DNA of 64,000 nt from Bacteroidales bacterium (GTDB lineage Bacteria; Bacteroidota; Bacteroidia; Bacteroidales; ML635J-15): assembly GCA_031275085.1 (NCBI GenBank), contig JAISPG010000069.1, forward strand, positions 147,402 to 211,401, read 5' to 3'. Below the pieces are notes generated by a model. It was given only the letters and a program-made list of their open reading frames with translations. It did no database searches and was not told the DNA's origin. A program made the position numbers and the translations under genes. Of the stretch, positions 8,376-18,781 are shown in pieces; position 1 is the first letter of the stretch; each line of letters begins with the position of its first letter.

Positions 8376-8903
8376 CTATTCCCCTGTTGCATAATAGACC
8401 TTATCTCTGACTTTTATCAGATAATCTTCCAGATTTTCTACCGGTTGAGTTCCCATAAACCATAACGGATGGCCACCTTCGCGAACTTCGGAAAGGATTT
8501 CAGGGTCATTAGCTAATTCACTGAACCCATTTCTTTTATAGAAATTTAATCTGCGGGTTGTTATTTCATCATATGGAATTTCAGATTCAAGAAAAACCGG
8601 TTTGTGCAGATTGGCTGCAGTCCAATCCAATACTTGCTGACCAATTTTTCTGTTACGCATTTCAGGACGAACGGCAATAAAATGAATGTAATAAGCATCC
8701 TCTAAATCCCAATAAATGAAAAATCCGGCTAATTCATCATTTTCATAAATGGCATTAAAGTGCATAAACCTGGCATTATCTATTAAATTAGCCCACAAAG
8801 TAGTTTTGTAAAACCTTTCGTATTCCGGAAATATATCGTTATGGAGATCAATAAGCTTTTGTGCTTCGGAATCGTTGCTGCATGTTATTCGTCTAAGTTT
8901 CAT
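8376..8903 (-). CDS. GNAT-family N-acetyltransferase
   Basis: The 175-residue protein shows the GNAT acetyl-CoA pyrophosphate loop RNRKIGQQVL (about residues 83-92), preceded by the strand YYIHFIAVRPEM and followed by NFYKRNGFSEL, the usual last part of the fold. It transfers an acetyl group from acetyl-CoA to an amine; the substrate cannot be told. Single-gene unit with its own -7 box. Confidence 0.85.
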   Translation of the reverse strand: MKLRRITCSNDSEAQKLIDLHNDIFPEYERFYKTTLWANLIDNARFMHFNAIYENDELAGFFIYWDLEDAYYIHFIAVRPEMRNRKIGQQVLDWTAANLHKPVFLESEIPYDEITTRRLNFYKRNGFSELANDPEILSEVREGGHPLWFMGTQPVENLEDYLIKVRDKVYYATGE

Positions 8904-8941
8904 AACCTGTTGAAATTGAAATAGTATTTAGTGAAATTTTA

Positions 8942-8949
8942 CAAAAGTA
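8942..8949 (-). promoter_or_regulatory. -7 promoter box (TACTTTTG) for the GNAT gene
   Basis: Read on the minus strand, TACTTTTG fits TAnnTTTG and lies about 38 bp before the ATG. Nothing else was recognised in the rest of the gap up to 9176. Confidence 0.45.
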
Positions 8950-9176
8950 AAAAAACATCTTCATTGCCGGCTAGTTAGTAAACTAAAAAAAACAGTTTTA
9001 ATTTTACTTTGCGGCAATTACAACTATTTGTATCTGCAATAATGGACTACAAATTTGTTATCTTCAAATTGGAAGCGACAAATGAAACTGCTGCTATAAA
9101 TTACACGTCTGTGCGGTAGTTATATACCATTCGTTTTTTTGAAAAATTAAAACCACTTTTCTCGGACTTTTTCAAT

Positions 9177-10004
9177 TTACGCCAAACTACTCGGAGCTAT
9201 TCCATATTGCTTTTTAAAAGCCGATGAAAAATGGGATAAATTCTTGAAACCAACTTCCTCGTACACGTCGGAGACTGTTTTTCCTTTTTCCTGAAGTATC
9301 TCGTAAGCAGCTTTTAGTCTTCTGCTTATCAGCCATTTTTCGGGAGATAATTCACTTATCTTTTTAAAATCCCGTTTAAAAGTGGATAAACTGCGACCTG
9401 TAAAAGATGCTATTTCTTCCATCGACAGATCGTACATATAATTTTTATTCATAAAGTCGAAAATATCGATTTTCCAAGGTTCGGTAAAATCAAATAGTGT
9501 GGCGTAAAACCGCTCATCAATACGCAACAAGGCATGAAGACCTTCCAGCATTTTCAGACACATAATGTCGTCCGAAGGCTTGATTGAGGAATCGAAATAA
9601 GGCGTAATCGACAGAAAAAGTCCTTTAATATCGGGCGTGTCGGGTAATTTGATTACGCTCTCTTTGTGTTTCCTCGCTTCAATGGGCAATTCTCTTTTCT
9701 CAAATTTCTGTAAAACGCTACGCAGGAAATCACGCTTGTAACAGATGAATATTCCCATAAACGGTTCGCCATTTTTTGGCTGTTTCGTCATTTCCACACG
9801 GTTATCCCGCCGCAAAAACACACATTCTCCCGGACGTACTACCGTTTTCTTTTTCCCTTCTACCAGTACATATTCGCCGGAATAAACATAAACGAGAAAA
9901 TGGTCGCGTACCATCTTCGTACACATACAATTATCGCTGAAAAAGTAGCTATATATAATGTCTGAATAGTTGAAAGTGACGTATTCCTCGTTTTTTGTTT
10001 CCAT
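9177..10004 (-). CDS. AraC-family transcriptional regulator
   Basis: A 275-residue regulator with an N-terminal cupin-like domain (VVRPGECVFLRRDNRVEM, about residues 55-72) and a C-terminal AraC double HTH (YDLSMEEIASFTGRSLSTFKRDFKKI ... TVSDVYEEVGFKNLSHFSSAFKKQYGIAPSSL). It is the last gene of an eight-gene minus-strand operon of small redox and hydrolase enzymes and follows the flavodoxin gene after 19 bp, so it most likely controls this operon, probably as a positive feedback activator. The inducing ligand is unknown. Confidence 0.9.
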   Translation of the reverse strand: METKNEEYVTFNYSDIIYSYFFSDNCMCTKMVRDHFLVYVYSGEYVLVEGKKKTVVRPGECVFLRRDNRVEMTKQPKNGEPFMGIFICYKRDFLRSVLQKFEKRELPIEARKHKESVIKLPDTPDIKGLFLSITPYFDSSIKPSDDIMCLKMLEGLHALLRIDERFYATLFDFTEPWKIDIFDFMNKNYMYDLSMEEIASFTGRSLSTFKRDFKKISELSPEKWLISRRLKAAYEILQEKGKTVSDVYEEVGFKNLSHFSSAFKKQYGIAPSSLA

Positions 10005-10023
10005 ATTTTTCGTTTTTACGCCT

Positions 10024-10596
10024 TTAATCTTTCATACTTTTTACCCAAGCTTCAATATCCGTTTCCGTTGGATGTCCGGAAAAGACTTTACCTTCCTTGA
10101 TAATTGTTTTTGGGGAACAACTTCCTTTCAGGTCTTCAACGGTCTTCCCGAAACCACTACCACCGGAGGTCGCAAAAAGGATCACAGTTTTTTCCGAAAA
10201 GTCATAACTCTCCAAGAAAGTGTTGATAATCGTTGGAGCAACATACCACCAAATGGGGAAACCGACATATATGACATCGTAGTTTTCGATTTTCGCATTT
10301 TTATCTGCGATTGCCGGACGAGAATTCTTGTCTTGCATTTCAATGGTGCTGCGGCTTTCTTTGTCATGCCAGTCTAGGTCAGCGGATGTGTATGGAACCT
10401 CGGGTTTAATTTCGTAGATGTCCGCATTTGTGATTTTCGAGAGCTTTTCCGCAACCGCTTTTGTAGTGCCTGTTGCTGAGAAATAAGTGACTAAAACTTT
10501 CATTTCGTTATTTGTTTTTGGGGTTTGTGCATTTGTGCAACTTGAAAATAAAAATATAATTGCCAATGCTGATAATACTAAATGTTGTTTGCTCAT
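10024..10596 (-). CDS. Flavodoxin-family lipoprotein
   Basis: Residues 1-20 are a lipoprotein signal with lipobox FLFSSC (Cys20), so this flavodoxin is exported and lipidated, which is less usual than the cytosolic form but common in Bacteroidota. The FMN phosphate loop is TYFSATGTTKAVAEKL (about residues 37-52), and the WWYVAPTI and SGGSGFG loops match the long-chain flavodoxin_4 type. It binds FMN and presumably passes electrons to a periplasmic partner, perhaps one of the enzymes of the same operon. It is 11 bp downstream of the aldo/keto reductase gene. Confidence 0.85.
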   Translation of the reverse strand: MSKQHLVLSALAIIFLFSSCTNAQTPKTNNEMKVLVTYFSATGTTKAVAEKLSKITNADIYEIKPEVPYTSADLDWHDKESRSTIEMQDKNSRPAIADKNAKIENYDVIYVGFPIWWYVAPTIINTFLESYDFSEKTVILFATSGGSGFGKTVEDLKGSCSPKTIIKEGKVFSGHPTETDIEAWVKSMKD

Positions 10597-10607
10597 AATC
10601 TATTTTT

Positions 10608-11679
<1,072 letters not shown>

Positions 11680-11680
<1 letters not shown>

Positions 11681-12345
11681 TACTTGATTATTTTTTTTGT
11701 TAATATTCTATTTTTGCCGAAATCAATTCTCAACAAATAAATACCGGAAGCCAGATTTCCTGTGTAAATACTTTTTTCTTTCGACTGTGAAATAATAGTA
11801 CCGTTCAGGCTTATCAGCGATAATTGTTCAAACTCGCCGGAAACATGGAGATAATCCGATACCGGATTTGGAAAAATAAGCTCATCTTGGTTTTCCTTAA
11901 CATTATTTATGCCTGTTGTCGAATTTTGAACTTCAAATTTGATTTCTACATTTCCCGAACCCAGGGCTTCCCGCAATCCGTTTGTGTTATCTATGCGTCC
12001 CAATTTCATATAATTATAAGAAGTTGAACGTGTGGTGCAAAACAAGACCAAACAATTTGAAGACCAAATCATCAAATCGCCTTCGTAGGTTGTGCCGACA
12101 TTTTCAGCCTTTCCAGGTAGATTTTGAGGCAGATAATAATATTTTTCATAACCGCCCATTTCACTTATATTGATAGTCATCGGCAATAACGAAATGAACG
12201 TTTGTGCAGTTTCATTATCATAAAGTGTAGCCGTAAATTCTTTGTCTCCTACCGTTATTTTCAATTTTGCATCTAAATTCTGTGCTTCCACATCTTTTTG
12301 GCAACTCATCATGGTAAGCATAAGAAATATTATTACTTTTCTCAT
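11680..12345 (-). CDS. Cyclophilin-like-fold protein with T9SS C-terminal sorting domain
   Basis: The N-terminus is an export signal with a cysteine (MLTMMSC) that could serve as a lipobox. Residues 28-140 match the cyclophilin-like fold family (LKITVGDKEFTATLYDNETA, then LPMTINI, then EKYYYLPQNLP and GDLMIWSSNCLVLF). Residues 155-221 are a T9SS type A sorting domain: LIFPNPVSDYLHVSG ... GNLASGIYLLRIDFGKNRILTKKIIK, ending in the typical basic tail. The protein is thus predicted to be exported by Sec and then sent to the surface by the type IX system, which must exist elsewhere in this genome. It sits in the operon with the tautomerase and acetyltransferase. Confidence 0.8.
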
Positions 12346-12347
12346 TT

Positions 12348-12911
12348 CTATTTTGTTTTAATCTTTCGGATAACTTTCGCAGGAACTCCACCTACAATCA
12401 TATTGTCTGGAACATCTTTTGATACCACAGCCCCTGCGGCTACTATCGCATTTTCCCCGACGGTAACTCCCGGCAGAATTGTAGCCGAAGCACCGATCCA
12501 TGCTCCTTTTTTAATATGAATAGGCTTTGCGTAAACATACCTGCGAAGTTCTGGATTTTCTGGGTGGTTCTCCGTGATGAGGTTCGCTTTGGGACCAATC
12601 AACACTTTATCTTCGATGGTGATGCCACCTCTGTCCATAAACGTACAGCCCATATTGATAAAAACTTCTTTGCCAATAGTAATGAATTTTCCCCAATCCG
12701 TATAGAAAGGAACACAGACTGTAGTGCTTTCGTCCACTGCTATACCAAGCAGTTCGCCAAGTTTTTCTCTGATTAGCGGCAAGTCGTAAGGAAGTTTGTT
12801 CAGTTCGATTGTTTTAGTAAACGCCCAATTAATTTGTTCTTGTACTTTATAATATTCGGGATCATCGAGTTTAATAATCTCCCCGGCACGCATTCTTTCA
12901 AATATATCCAT
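12348..12911 (-). CDS. Sugar O-acetyltransferase (maltose/galactoside acetyltransferase type)
   Basis: A 187-residue left-handed beta-helix (hexapeptide repeat) enzyme. The N-terminal Mac-type segment ([20 protein letters not shown]) is followed by hexapeptide turns, the ITENHP catalytic His region, and [30 protein letters not shown] with the closing [12 protein letters not shown]. It transfers acetyl from acetyl-CoA to a sugar hydroxyl and acts as a trimer. The start codon overlaps the hydrolase stop by one base (TAATG). Confidence 0.9.
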   Translation of the reverse strand: MDIFERMRAGEIIKLDDPEYYKVQEQINWAFTKTIELNKLPYDLPLIREKLGELLGIAVDESTTVCVPFYTDWGKFITIGKEVFINMGCTFMDRGGITIEDKVLIGPKANLITENHPENPELRRYVYAKPIHIKKGAWIGASATILPGVTVGENAIVAAGAVVSKDVPDNMIVGGVPAKVIRKIKTK

Positions 12912-13969
12912 TACTTCAGGTTTTCATTAAAGAACAATTCTAACTTATCAAAAGGAATCACATCGATCCGGTCGTACAAATCAACATGAACCGCATTCGG
13001 AATAATCATCAACTCTTTAGGTTCGGAAGCCGCATTGTAAGCATCTTCGCTGAAATAGCGGGAATGTGCCTTTTCTCCCGCAATCAGTAAAATTGTTCTT
13101 GGTGCAATCTCTTTGATATAGGTTAAAATTGGTATATTCATAAACGATAAGACATTGGTTGCTGTCCACGAACCATTTGAGTTTATTGACCGTGAATGAA
13201 AACCACGTTTTGTTTTGTAATAGTCAAAGTAATCTTTCACAAATTGAGGTTCATTGCCTTCTATTTTGTCCGGCAATCCTTTAGGAGCTAAAGCCGGTGT
13301 TCCATTTTCCGCATCTTTCCAACGTTGTTCGCATAATTGTTCTAATGTTCGAGTTCGTTGTTCTAATGTTGTGGCATCAAAATAGCCTTTTGCGTTGACT
13401 CTTGACATATCGTACATACTTGCAGTTGCAACAGCTTTTATACGTTTATCAACTGCGGCAGCGTTAAGTGCAAATCCTCCGAAACCGCAAATGCCAATAA
13501 CGCCTATTCTTTCTCTATCGACATTTTTCTGCGTACCCAAAAAGTCTACCGCCGCACTAAAATCCTCCGTGTTAATGTCGGGTGATGCTACGTGACGAGG
13601 TTCGCCGCTGCTTTCTCCGGTATAAGACGGATCGAAAGCAAGCGTAATAAAACCGCGTTCTGCCATATTTCGGGCATAAAGTCCTGAAGATTGTTCTTTT
13701 ACCGCGCCAAAAGGTCCGCTGACGGCAAGCGCTGCTAATGGCTCATTGCCATGATTTTTCGGAATGTATAAATCGCCCGTTAGCGTAATTCCGTAACGGT
13801 TTTTGAAAGTTACTTTTTGACGGGTAACCTTATCTCCTAATTCAAAAGTATATTCTTCGTTCTTTGTTGTATTGTTCATATTCACTGAATTTTGATTGTT
13901 TGTACTTTGCCGGCAGGATTCTCCCGAAAGCATTAAAACTATTATTACTAAAATGGATAATCTTTTCAT
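12911..13969 (-). CDS. Alpha/beta hydrolase lipoprotein with Cys nucleophile (YcjY/dienelactone-hydrolase-like)
   Basis: I start at [19 protein letters not shown], a lipoprotein signal ending at Cys19; an upstream in-frame ATG (14092) would overlap the cupin gene and hide the signal. The body is an alpha/beta hydrolase with a nucleophile elbow [13 protein letters not shown], so the nucleophile is Cys as in dienelactone hydrolases and YcjY-like proteins, not Ser. The acid/His end is in [10 protein letters not shown] (His near the C-terminus). It probably cleaves an ester or lactone in the periplasm. It lies 4 bp after the cupin gene. Confidence 0.82.
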   Translation of the reverse strand: MKRLSILVIIVLMLSGESCRQSTNNQNSVNMNNTTKNEEYTFELGDKVTRQKVTFKNRYGITLTGDLYIPKNHGNEPLAALAVSGPFGAVKEQSSGLYARNMAERGFITLAFDPSYTGESSGEPRHVASPDINTEDFSAAVDFLGTQKNVDRERIGVIGICGFGGFALNAAAVDKRIKAVATASMYDMSRVNAKGYFDATTLEQRTRTLEQLCEQRWKDAENGTPALAPKGLPDKIEGNEPQFVKDYFDYYKTKRGFHSRSINSNGSWTATNVLSFMNIPILTYIKEIAPRTILLIAGEKAHSRYFSEDAYNAASEPKELMIIPNAVHVDLYDRIDVIPFDKLELFFNENLK

Positions 13970-13973
13970 TCGC

Positions 13974-14444
13974 TTATTGTTTATAATTATTGTAATCTTC
14001 GTCCGAAACTGAGTCATACCAAACCGCAACGCCTTTTTCTGCCTGTGTTGTGATACCAATATGGATGAACTCACTGTCGGGAGCAGCACCATGCCAATGA
14101 ATAATATCCGGTTTTATTTCTACCACATCACCCGGTTGAAGTAATTGTATCGGCTTGCCTTTTTCCTGATAATATCCTTTGCCGGAAGTAACCAATAAAA
14201 GTTGACCGCCCGGGTGCGAATGCCAATAATTGCGGCATCCCGGTTCAAAAGTTACATTATAAACCTGCGTGTCAAATGTCTTGTCATCACTTACAAGCAT
14301 TTCTACCCATGCCGTACCTGTGAAGTAGGCTTCTGCTTTTTGCCCTTTCGGGAAAATTTCTTTCATTTCCATGGATTTTTTATTATTACAAGAGGTTACT
14401 ATTAAGGTTGTGAAAACCAATATTATTATTGTTGATTTTTTCAT
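13974..14444 (-). CDS. Cupin-domain lipoprotein
   Basis: The start at MKKSTIIILVFTTLIVTSC gives a lipoprotein signal (lipobox Cys19); a further upstream ATG (14486) would spoil it. Residues 50-140 form one cupin domain with the metal-binding motif HSHPGGQLLLVTSGKGYYQEKG and second motif PGDVVEIKPDIIHWHGA. Relatives next to carboxymuconolactone decarboxylase-like or tautomerase genes are common. This is the first gene of the eight-gene operon; upstream, TTCCTTTG (14484-14491, minus strand) is a weak match to a -7 box. Confidence 0.85.
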   Translation of the reverse strand: MKKSTIIILVFTTLIVTSCNNKKSMEMKEIFPKGQKAEAYFTGTAWVEMLVSDDKTFDTQVYNVTFEPGCRNYWHSHPGGQLLLVTSGKGYYQEKGKPIQLLQPGDVVEIKPDIIHWHGAAPDSEFIHIGITTQAEKGVAVWYDSVSDEDYNNYKQ

Positions 14445-14620
14445 TACATTTTTTATTTTAAGTTTATACTTGAATCTACAATGCAAAGGAAAAACAAAAT
14501 TTTCAAAGTGATTTTGGTGAAAAGCTCAAATTATTTTGGTGAGAAGGTCAATTATTTTGGCTATTTTTCAGAATGATTTAGCAACAGAAGTTTGTCTTTT
14601 CTTGCAGTCAACCGGGAATG

Positions 14621-14655
14621 AAAAAAGCCTACAAACCAATGAATTTGTAAGCTTT
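14621..14655 (-). terminator. Rho-independent terminator
   Basis: AAAGCCTACAAA and TTTGTAAGCTTT form a 12-bp stem with one mismatch and an 8-base loop. On the minus strand it is followed by six U, so it would end transcripts coming from hipA or from the lost tRNA gene. The remainder of the 14445-14783 gap holds the tRNA-like remnant and no gene. Confidence 0.6.
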
Positions 14656-14690
14656 GTCTTATTTTTGTCGGTTGTTGTCTTCCTACATCA

Positions 14691-14715
14691 GTGCGGATGA
14701 AGGAGCTCGAGTCGC
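14691..14715 (-). other. tRNA-Leu 3'-end-like remnant (possible attachment site)
   Basis: On the minus strand this reads GACTCGAGCTCC then TTCATCCGCAC, resembling the T-loop, 3' T-stem and 3' acceptor strand of a Bacteroidota tRNA-Leu. No matching 5' half is present. A terminator hairpin follows 36 bp downstream, as after a real tRNA. A second copy with the same layout is at 39762-39786. Confidence 0.45.
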
Positions 14716-14783
14716 TAAAAAATGACTTGAAAGTTTATCTCCCTTTTTGTGTCAAAAATTGCTTTGTAAAACAGATTTGATAA

Positions 14784-15872
14784 TCAAATTTTATCTTCTT
14801 TAACAAATGTCTCCATCTCCTGTATTATTTCCATCGTTCGCTGCTTATTCAATCCTGTTTTAGCAGCAACAGCCATTATATCATCAATTGTCGGTTCGCC
14901 GGTGTTGTTGATAGTTGTGGTATGGAAACCGTTAAATCCGCTGCTCGGCAAAAGATCGTAAGCAGGAGAAAGCTTCCATTCCCCATTAATTAATTGAAAA
15001 GAAAAGTTTTTTGCATGATCGTCTCGGTTCTTGATGGCAACATTAAATACCATTTGACGGAAAAGTGCATATACTTCTTCCATGTTTTTAGTAAGGATAT
15101 GGCATAATTGTAATAAATCTCCATAATCTAAACTTGGCACACGGTAATCCGCATTCAAAAGTCCGGCAGCGCTTACCGTATGGATTTTGCCATCATGTGT
15201 TCTGTCAAACCGCTCCACTCCAAAATATTTTCCTTCAAAAAGTTTGGTTTCAGGCATCTTGATACCGCATTTTTTGGCAAGCAATGAGTACTTATACTCT
15301 ATTTCTCCGATATTTGGCGGATCCATTGTCGTCTTAAACTTGACGAGCCATTCCTTACCGTCAATTTTGACAAACACTTTCGGTCTCGCTCCACCCGAAG
15401 AACCTCCGTATTTGTACAAAGTATCCAAAGAATCCCCTTCGTAATTGGAAGTAAGAATCTTTTCCGCTTCATTTGCCAAATTATCAAAATCGATAATTCC
15501 ATCTGCTGTAGATTCACTATAATCCGGTCGATATTCCAAGGCTCCGCGTCCGGTATTGCCAATTAATGCCAATCTTTGAAGAATAGTTAGCTTATACGGA
15601 TTAATTCCTTTGCTTTGAAGATACCTGTCGAGAATCAAATTTCCCCAACCATCAGGAAGACTGTCATCGAATACGCCGAAATTTCCATTAAAAGGAGTGC
15701 GTTTGGCAAGAAACAGTTCCTTTTTAAGCAGAAGATAGAACGGAGAAATAGAATTTCCAGACAATAAATAGTCGGAATCGTACTCAAAAGCACAAAGAGA
15801 ATCGGGTGTCATTGCAATCCGCCCAACTTTTGCAGCGTTCATAAAAACTTCTATGACTTTTACTTTATTCAT
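14784..15872 (-). CDS. hipA: HipA-like serine/threonine kinase toxin
   Basis: This 362-residue protein combines the HipA N-terminal subdomain (NGNFGVFDDSLPDGWG, about 62-77) and the HipA kinase core: GGSSGGARPK (156-165, glycine-rich loop), LVKF with the ATP lysine (K178), catalytic loop NRDDHAKNF (282-290) and metal-binding SPAYDLLP (D306). HipA kinases phosphorylate aminoacyl-tRNA synthetases or related targets and arrest growth when free of HipB. It overlaps the upstream antitoxin gene by 8 bp. Confidence 0.9.
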   Translation of the reverse strand: MNKVKVIEVFMNAAKVGRIAMTPDSLCAFEYDSDYLLSGNSISPFYLLLKKELFLAKRTPFNGNFGVFDDSLPDGWGNLILDRYLQSKGINPYKLTILQRLALIGNTGRGALEYRPDYSESTADGIIDFDNLANEAEKILTSNYEGDSLDTLYKYGGSSGGARPKVFVKIDGKEWLVKFKTTMDPPNIGEIEYKYSLLAKKCGIKMPETKLFEGKYFGVERFDRTHDGKIHTVSAAGLLNADYRVPSLDYGDLLQLCHILTKNMEEVYALFRQMVFNVAIKNRDDHAKNFSFQLINGEWKLSPAYDLLPSSGFNGFHTTTINNTGEPTIDDIMAVAAKTGLNKQRTMEIIQEMETFVKEDKI

Positions 15873-16182
15873 TGCGTGAACCTCTCTTTCTTTTTTTAAC
15901 TTCTTGTGTTTTCAATAGTTCATCTATGCTTTGATATGATTTTTTCGTAAACAATTCCGTAAAACCTTCCACATCGTCCAAAGCGATGGCACACAAAACA
16001 AGATTGCGAAGCGTAATATATCCGGTATTCTCAAATGTACGATATGCATCATAGCCAACGCCTGCACGTTTGGCGAATGCCTTTTGTGTAAGATTTTGTT
16101 CAAGCCTTTTCTCTTTAATCCTTTGGGCAATTCCTTTCAGTATAGAATCTGGAGAAGCATTTATAATTGTGTTTATATCCAT
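15865..16182 (-). CDS. hipB: HipB-like XRE antitoxin
   Basis: A 105-residue protein with a helix-turn-helix of the Cro/CI type (RLEQNLTQKAFAKRAGVGYDAYRTFENTG, about 31-59) and a basic C-terminal tail. As the first gene of a two-gene operon with hipA it is expected to bind both HipA and the operator upstream. Palindromic TTGTG-N8-CACAA sequence in front of the gene is a likely binding site. Confidence 0.85.
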   Translation of the reverse strand: MDINTIINASPDSILKGIAQRIKEKRLEQNLTQKAFAKRAGVGYDAYRTFENTGYITLRNLVLCAIALDDVEGFTELFTKKSYQSIDELLKTQEVKKRKRGSRNE

Positions 16183-16207
16183 AATTAAAAACTAAAAACA
16201 TTAATTA

Positions 16208-16236
16208 TTGTGCTTAAAAACACAATTGTAAAGATA
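16208..16236 (-). promoter_or_regulatory. hipBA promoter/operator
   Basis: TTGTG (16208-16212) and CACAA (16221-16225) form an inverted repeat with an 8-base spacer. Right next to it, read on the minus strand, TATCTTTA (16229-16236) resembles a -7 box. An additional AATTGTGTTT copy lies inside the start of hipB, inverted relative to AAACACAATT here. The arrangement fits autorepression by HipB. Confidence 0.45.
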
Positions 16237-16369
16237 ATAAAAATATGGATATATCAGCCTTATAAATCTTTTTTCAGATAAATCATATCAACAAGCTGCA
16301 TTTCTCCCTCAAAAATCGGATGATCGTAATTATCCGTGAAAAAGTTCTTTACTCTGGATTTTTCACAAT

Positions 16370-16426
16370 CTTAACCACATTGTAATAATTCCTATGGATA
16401 TCTGTAATTTACGAAAAATACTTTTG
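16370..16426 (+). promoter_or_regulatory. Pho-type promoter of the porin gene
   Basis: CTTAACC, GTAAT (16382) and GTAAT (16404) are in 11-bp phase, with TATGG in between, followed by the -7 box TACTTTTG at 16419-16426. The same block precedes pstS, the TonB receptor and pstA. This copy is the most diverged of the four. Confidence 0.65.
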
Positions 16427-16454
16427 CGTTGTAAAATTAATAACAGTAAAACAA

Positions 16455-17717
16455 ATGAGAAGTATTGTAATTATTTTGAGTTTCTTATGTTTCGCAAATA
16501 TTGTTACAGCACAGACACAGGACAGTGTAAAAAAAGATGGAGAACAATCCGGAGAACAAATCCGGCAATTGGATGAAAAAGTAAAGAAACTGCAAAAAAT
16601 TAAAATTTCCGGATATATTCAAGGACAGTTCCAATGGGGAGAAGAAAATGCTTCATTAAAAGTAGGAGCGGCTAATGAAAATCCTGAAAAATCATTTAAC
16701 CGTATCGGTATTCGTCGAGGAAGAATCAAATTTGCTTACGAAGGCGATATTGCGACAGGAGTATTTCAATTAGATTTAACCGAAAAAGGTATCGGATTTA
16801 AAGATGTCTATTTTGCTGTCAAAGATCCGTGGATTAAAACATTTTCATTGAAAGCAGGTATCTTCGACCGTCCTTTTGGCTATGAAATAGGGTTCTCGTC
16901 ATCTCGTCGCGAATCTCCCGAACGCTCTACATTATTTCAAACTCTATTTCCCGATGAACGCGACCTTGGTTTGATGCTTACGATTCAGGCTCCCAAAACT
17001 TCAGCCTGGAATTTTTTGAAACTGGAAGCAGGGTTATTTGCAGGGAACGGCATAAAATTAGAAACAGATAACAGAAAAGACTTTATCACTCATCTTTCTG
17101 CCGAAAAGAAATTAGGAAAAGTTGTTACACTTAGTGGAGGAGTATCTTATTATAATGGAGGAGTTTATCAAGGATCCGATAATGTATATACGATGGATGG
17201 AAAATCGTTTGTTCTTGACAGCATGGAAAATAAAGGAAAGTTTGCCAAACGTGAATATTTTGGCTTAGATGCAAGAATCAGCATTAAAAGTGTTATCGGA
17301 ACAACACAGCTAAGAGGAGAATATATAATGGGACAACAACCAGCTGTTGCAAAAAGCACGAAAAGTCCCAATGCTTCAACCTTGCCAACACACGATACGT
17401 ATATTCGAAATTTTAGCGGTTGGTACATTATGTTTGTGCAAGATATCTGGGAACTTCCCTTATCTGTAGTGGCGAAATACGATGTATATAATCCCAATCG
17501 TAAAATTTCAAGCAATGAAATTGGTTTAAATGGCTCCTCTTCTGCTGATTTGGCACAAAGCACACTTGGTCTAGGTTTATTGTGGAATGCGACAAAAGAT
17601 ATCCGTTTACAAGCCTATTATGAATTTAATAAAAATGAGAAATCTCAAAATGTATCGGACTATGAAAAAGATAGAAAAAATGATGTATTTACACTTAGAT
17701 TGCAATATAAATTTTAA
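16455..17717 (+). CDS. OprP/OprO-like phosphate-selective porin
   Basis: A 19-residue signal peptide (MRSIVIILSFLCFANIVTA) is followed by a short coiled-coil (EQIRQLDEKVKKLQKIKI) and then a 16-strand-type barrel: ISGYIQGQFQWG, FNRIGIRRGRIKFAYEG, GIGFKDVYFAVKDP, LKAGIFDRPFGYEIGFSSS, RDLGLMLTIQ, ending LRLQYKF with a terminal Phe. This is the phosphate-selective porin O/P family, an outer-membrane channel for phosphate or polyphosphate. The candidate Pho box in front and pstS behind fit a role in phosphate uptake. Confidence 0.88.
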   Translation: MRSIVIILSFLCFANIVTAQTQDSVKKDGEQSGEQIRQLDEKVKKLQKIKISGYIQGQFQWGEENASLKVGAANENPEKSFNRIGIRRGRIKFAYEGDIATGVFQLDLTEKGIGFKDVYFAVKDPWIKTFSLKAGIFDRPFGYEIGFSSSRRESPERSTLFQTLFPDERDLGLMLTIQAPKTSAWNFLKLEAGLFAGNGIKLETDNRKDFITHLSAEKKLGKVVTLSGGVSYYNGGVYQGSDNVYTMDGKSFVLDSMENKGKFAKREYFGLDARISIKSVIGTTQLRGEYIMGQQPAVAKSTKSPNASTLPTHDTYIRNFSGWYIMFVQDIWELPLSVVAKYDVYNPNRKISSNEIGLNGSSSADLAQSTLGLGLLWNATKDIRLQAYYEFNKNEKSQNVSDYEKDRKNDVFTLRLQYKF

Positions 17718-17750
17718 TTGAGAATTGAGAGTGGAGAATTGAGAATGGCG
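17717..17750. repeat. TKGAGAA heptad repeat after the porin stop
   Basis: Four to five tandem heptamers of the form TTGAGAA / TGGAGAA begin directly at the stop codon of the porin gene. A short inverted copy lies at 17829-17847. Confidence 0.8.
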
Positions 17751-17828
17751 AGTTTTTCAAATGTAAAATAATTTGAGCAATGAAATTGAATTCAAAAAGA
17801 TGTAATAATAAAAAAATGGGAACAATAA

Positions 17829-17847
17829 TTCTCCACTCTCCATTATT
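17829..17847. repeat. Inverted heptad repeat before the pstS Pho box
   Basis: TTCTCCACTCTCCATTATT is the reverse-complement form of the heptad repeat and ends directly at the first base of the Pho box. Confidence 0.65.
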
Positions 17848-17904
17848 CTTAACCAAACGGTAACAATTCCTATGGCATATTGTAACTATCGCATTCTAAT
17901 TTTG
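17848..17904 (+). promoter_or_regulatory. Pho-type promoter of pstSC
   Basis: TTAAC, GTAAC (17860) and GTAAC (17882) are phased by 11 and 22 bp, with TATGG at the third 11-bp position. The -7 box TAATTTTG is at 17897-17904. The array occupies the place of the -33 element, as expected for an activator-dependent PhoB promoter. Confidence 0.75.
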
Positions 17905-17950
17905 CCGTGAAAACAATGATAAATATCAAAATGAAAATTAACAAGAAAAA

Positions 17951-18778
17951 ATGAAAACACAATTTTTTAAAACAAGCATTTTTGCTGTAATGATTTTAGT
18001 CGCTTCAGTATTTGAAACCCAAGCACAAAAAATTAAAGGATCGGATACGATGCTGCCTCTTTCTCAAAAAGAAGCCGAAGCATTTATGAAAAAGAATCCT
18101 TCGAAAACCGTAACCGTAACAGGTGGTGGAAGCGGCGTAGGCATTTCTGCCTTAATGGAAGGAACAACCGATTTGGCGCAACTTTCCCGCAAAATAAAAT
18201 TCGATGAGAAAAAGAAATTACAAGAAAAGGGTAAAACAGTAAAAGAAGTAACTGTAGCTTATGATGCCTTGGCTGTAATTGTGCACCCAAGCAACAAAGT
18301 AACTAATCTTACCCGTGAACAATTAGAGGGCATTTTTACCGGAAAAATCAAAAACTGGAAAGAAGTAGGCGGTACAGATATGCCCATCGTTCCTTATTCT
18401 CGTGAGACATCTTCAGGCACGTATGAGTTTTTCAAAGAAAGCGTTTTGAACAAGAAAAACTATATGCCTGGAATCATGAGCATGCCTGCAACCGGAGCCA
18501 TTGTGCAGTCTATTAGTCAAACCAAAGGAGCTATTGGTTATGTGGGATTGGCGTATTTGAATAAAAGCGTAAAAGCAGTTCATGTTTCGTATGATGGCGG
18601 GAAAACGTTTGTGGAACCGTCTGTCGCTAATGCAAAAAACGAAACTTACCCAATTGTCAGACCATTATACTATTATTATGATACAAAATCTGAGGCTAAA
18701 GTAAAGGCATTTATCGACTTTGTTCTTTCTGCCGAAGGGCAAAAAATAGTTTCCGAAATAGGATTCATTAAGAAATAA
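17951..18778 (+). CDS. pstS: PstS phosphate-binding protein
   Basis: A signal peptide (about residues 1-25, ending TQAQ) precedes a periplasmic binding protein of the PstS type. Phosphate-binding regions are visible: KGSDTMLPLSQ, TGGGSGVGISALMEGTTDLAQLSRKI, and SRETSSGTYEFFKE; the hinge motif VIVHPSNKVTNLTREQLEGI and FTGKIKNWKEVGG are typical. It captures inorganic phosphate in the periplasm and hands it to PstC/PstA. It is first in a two-gene unit with pstC, under a Pho-type promoter. At 275 residues the length is normal. Confidence 0.95.
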   Translation: MKTQFFKTSIFAVMILVASVFETQAQKIKGSDTMLPLSQKEAEAFMKKNPSKTVTVTGGGSGVGISALMEGTTDLAQLSRKIKFDEKKKLQEKGKTVKEVTVAYDALAVIVHPSNKVTNLTREQLEGIFTGKIKNWKEVGGTDMPIVPYSRETSSGTYEFFKESVLNKKNYMPGIMSMPATGAIVQSISQTKGAIGYVGLAYLNKSVKAVHVSYDGGKTFVEPSVANAKNETYPIVRPLYYYYDTKSEAKVKAFIDFVLSAEGQKIVSEIGFIKK

Positions 18779-18781
18779 TTG

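Noticed and set aside
14691..14715. Complete tRNA-Leu gene
   Set aside because: No anticodon arm, D-arm or 5' acceptor strand is found upstream on the minus strand, and the T-stem does not pair.
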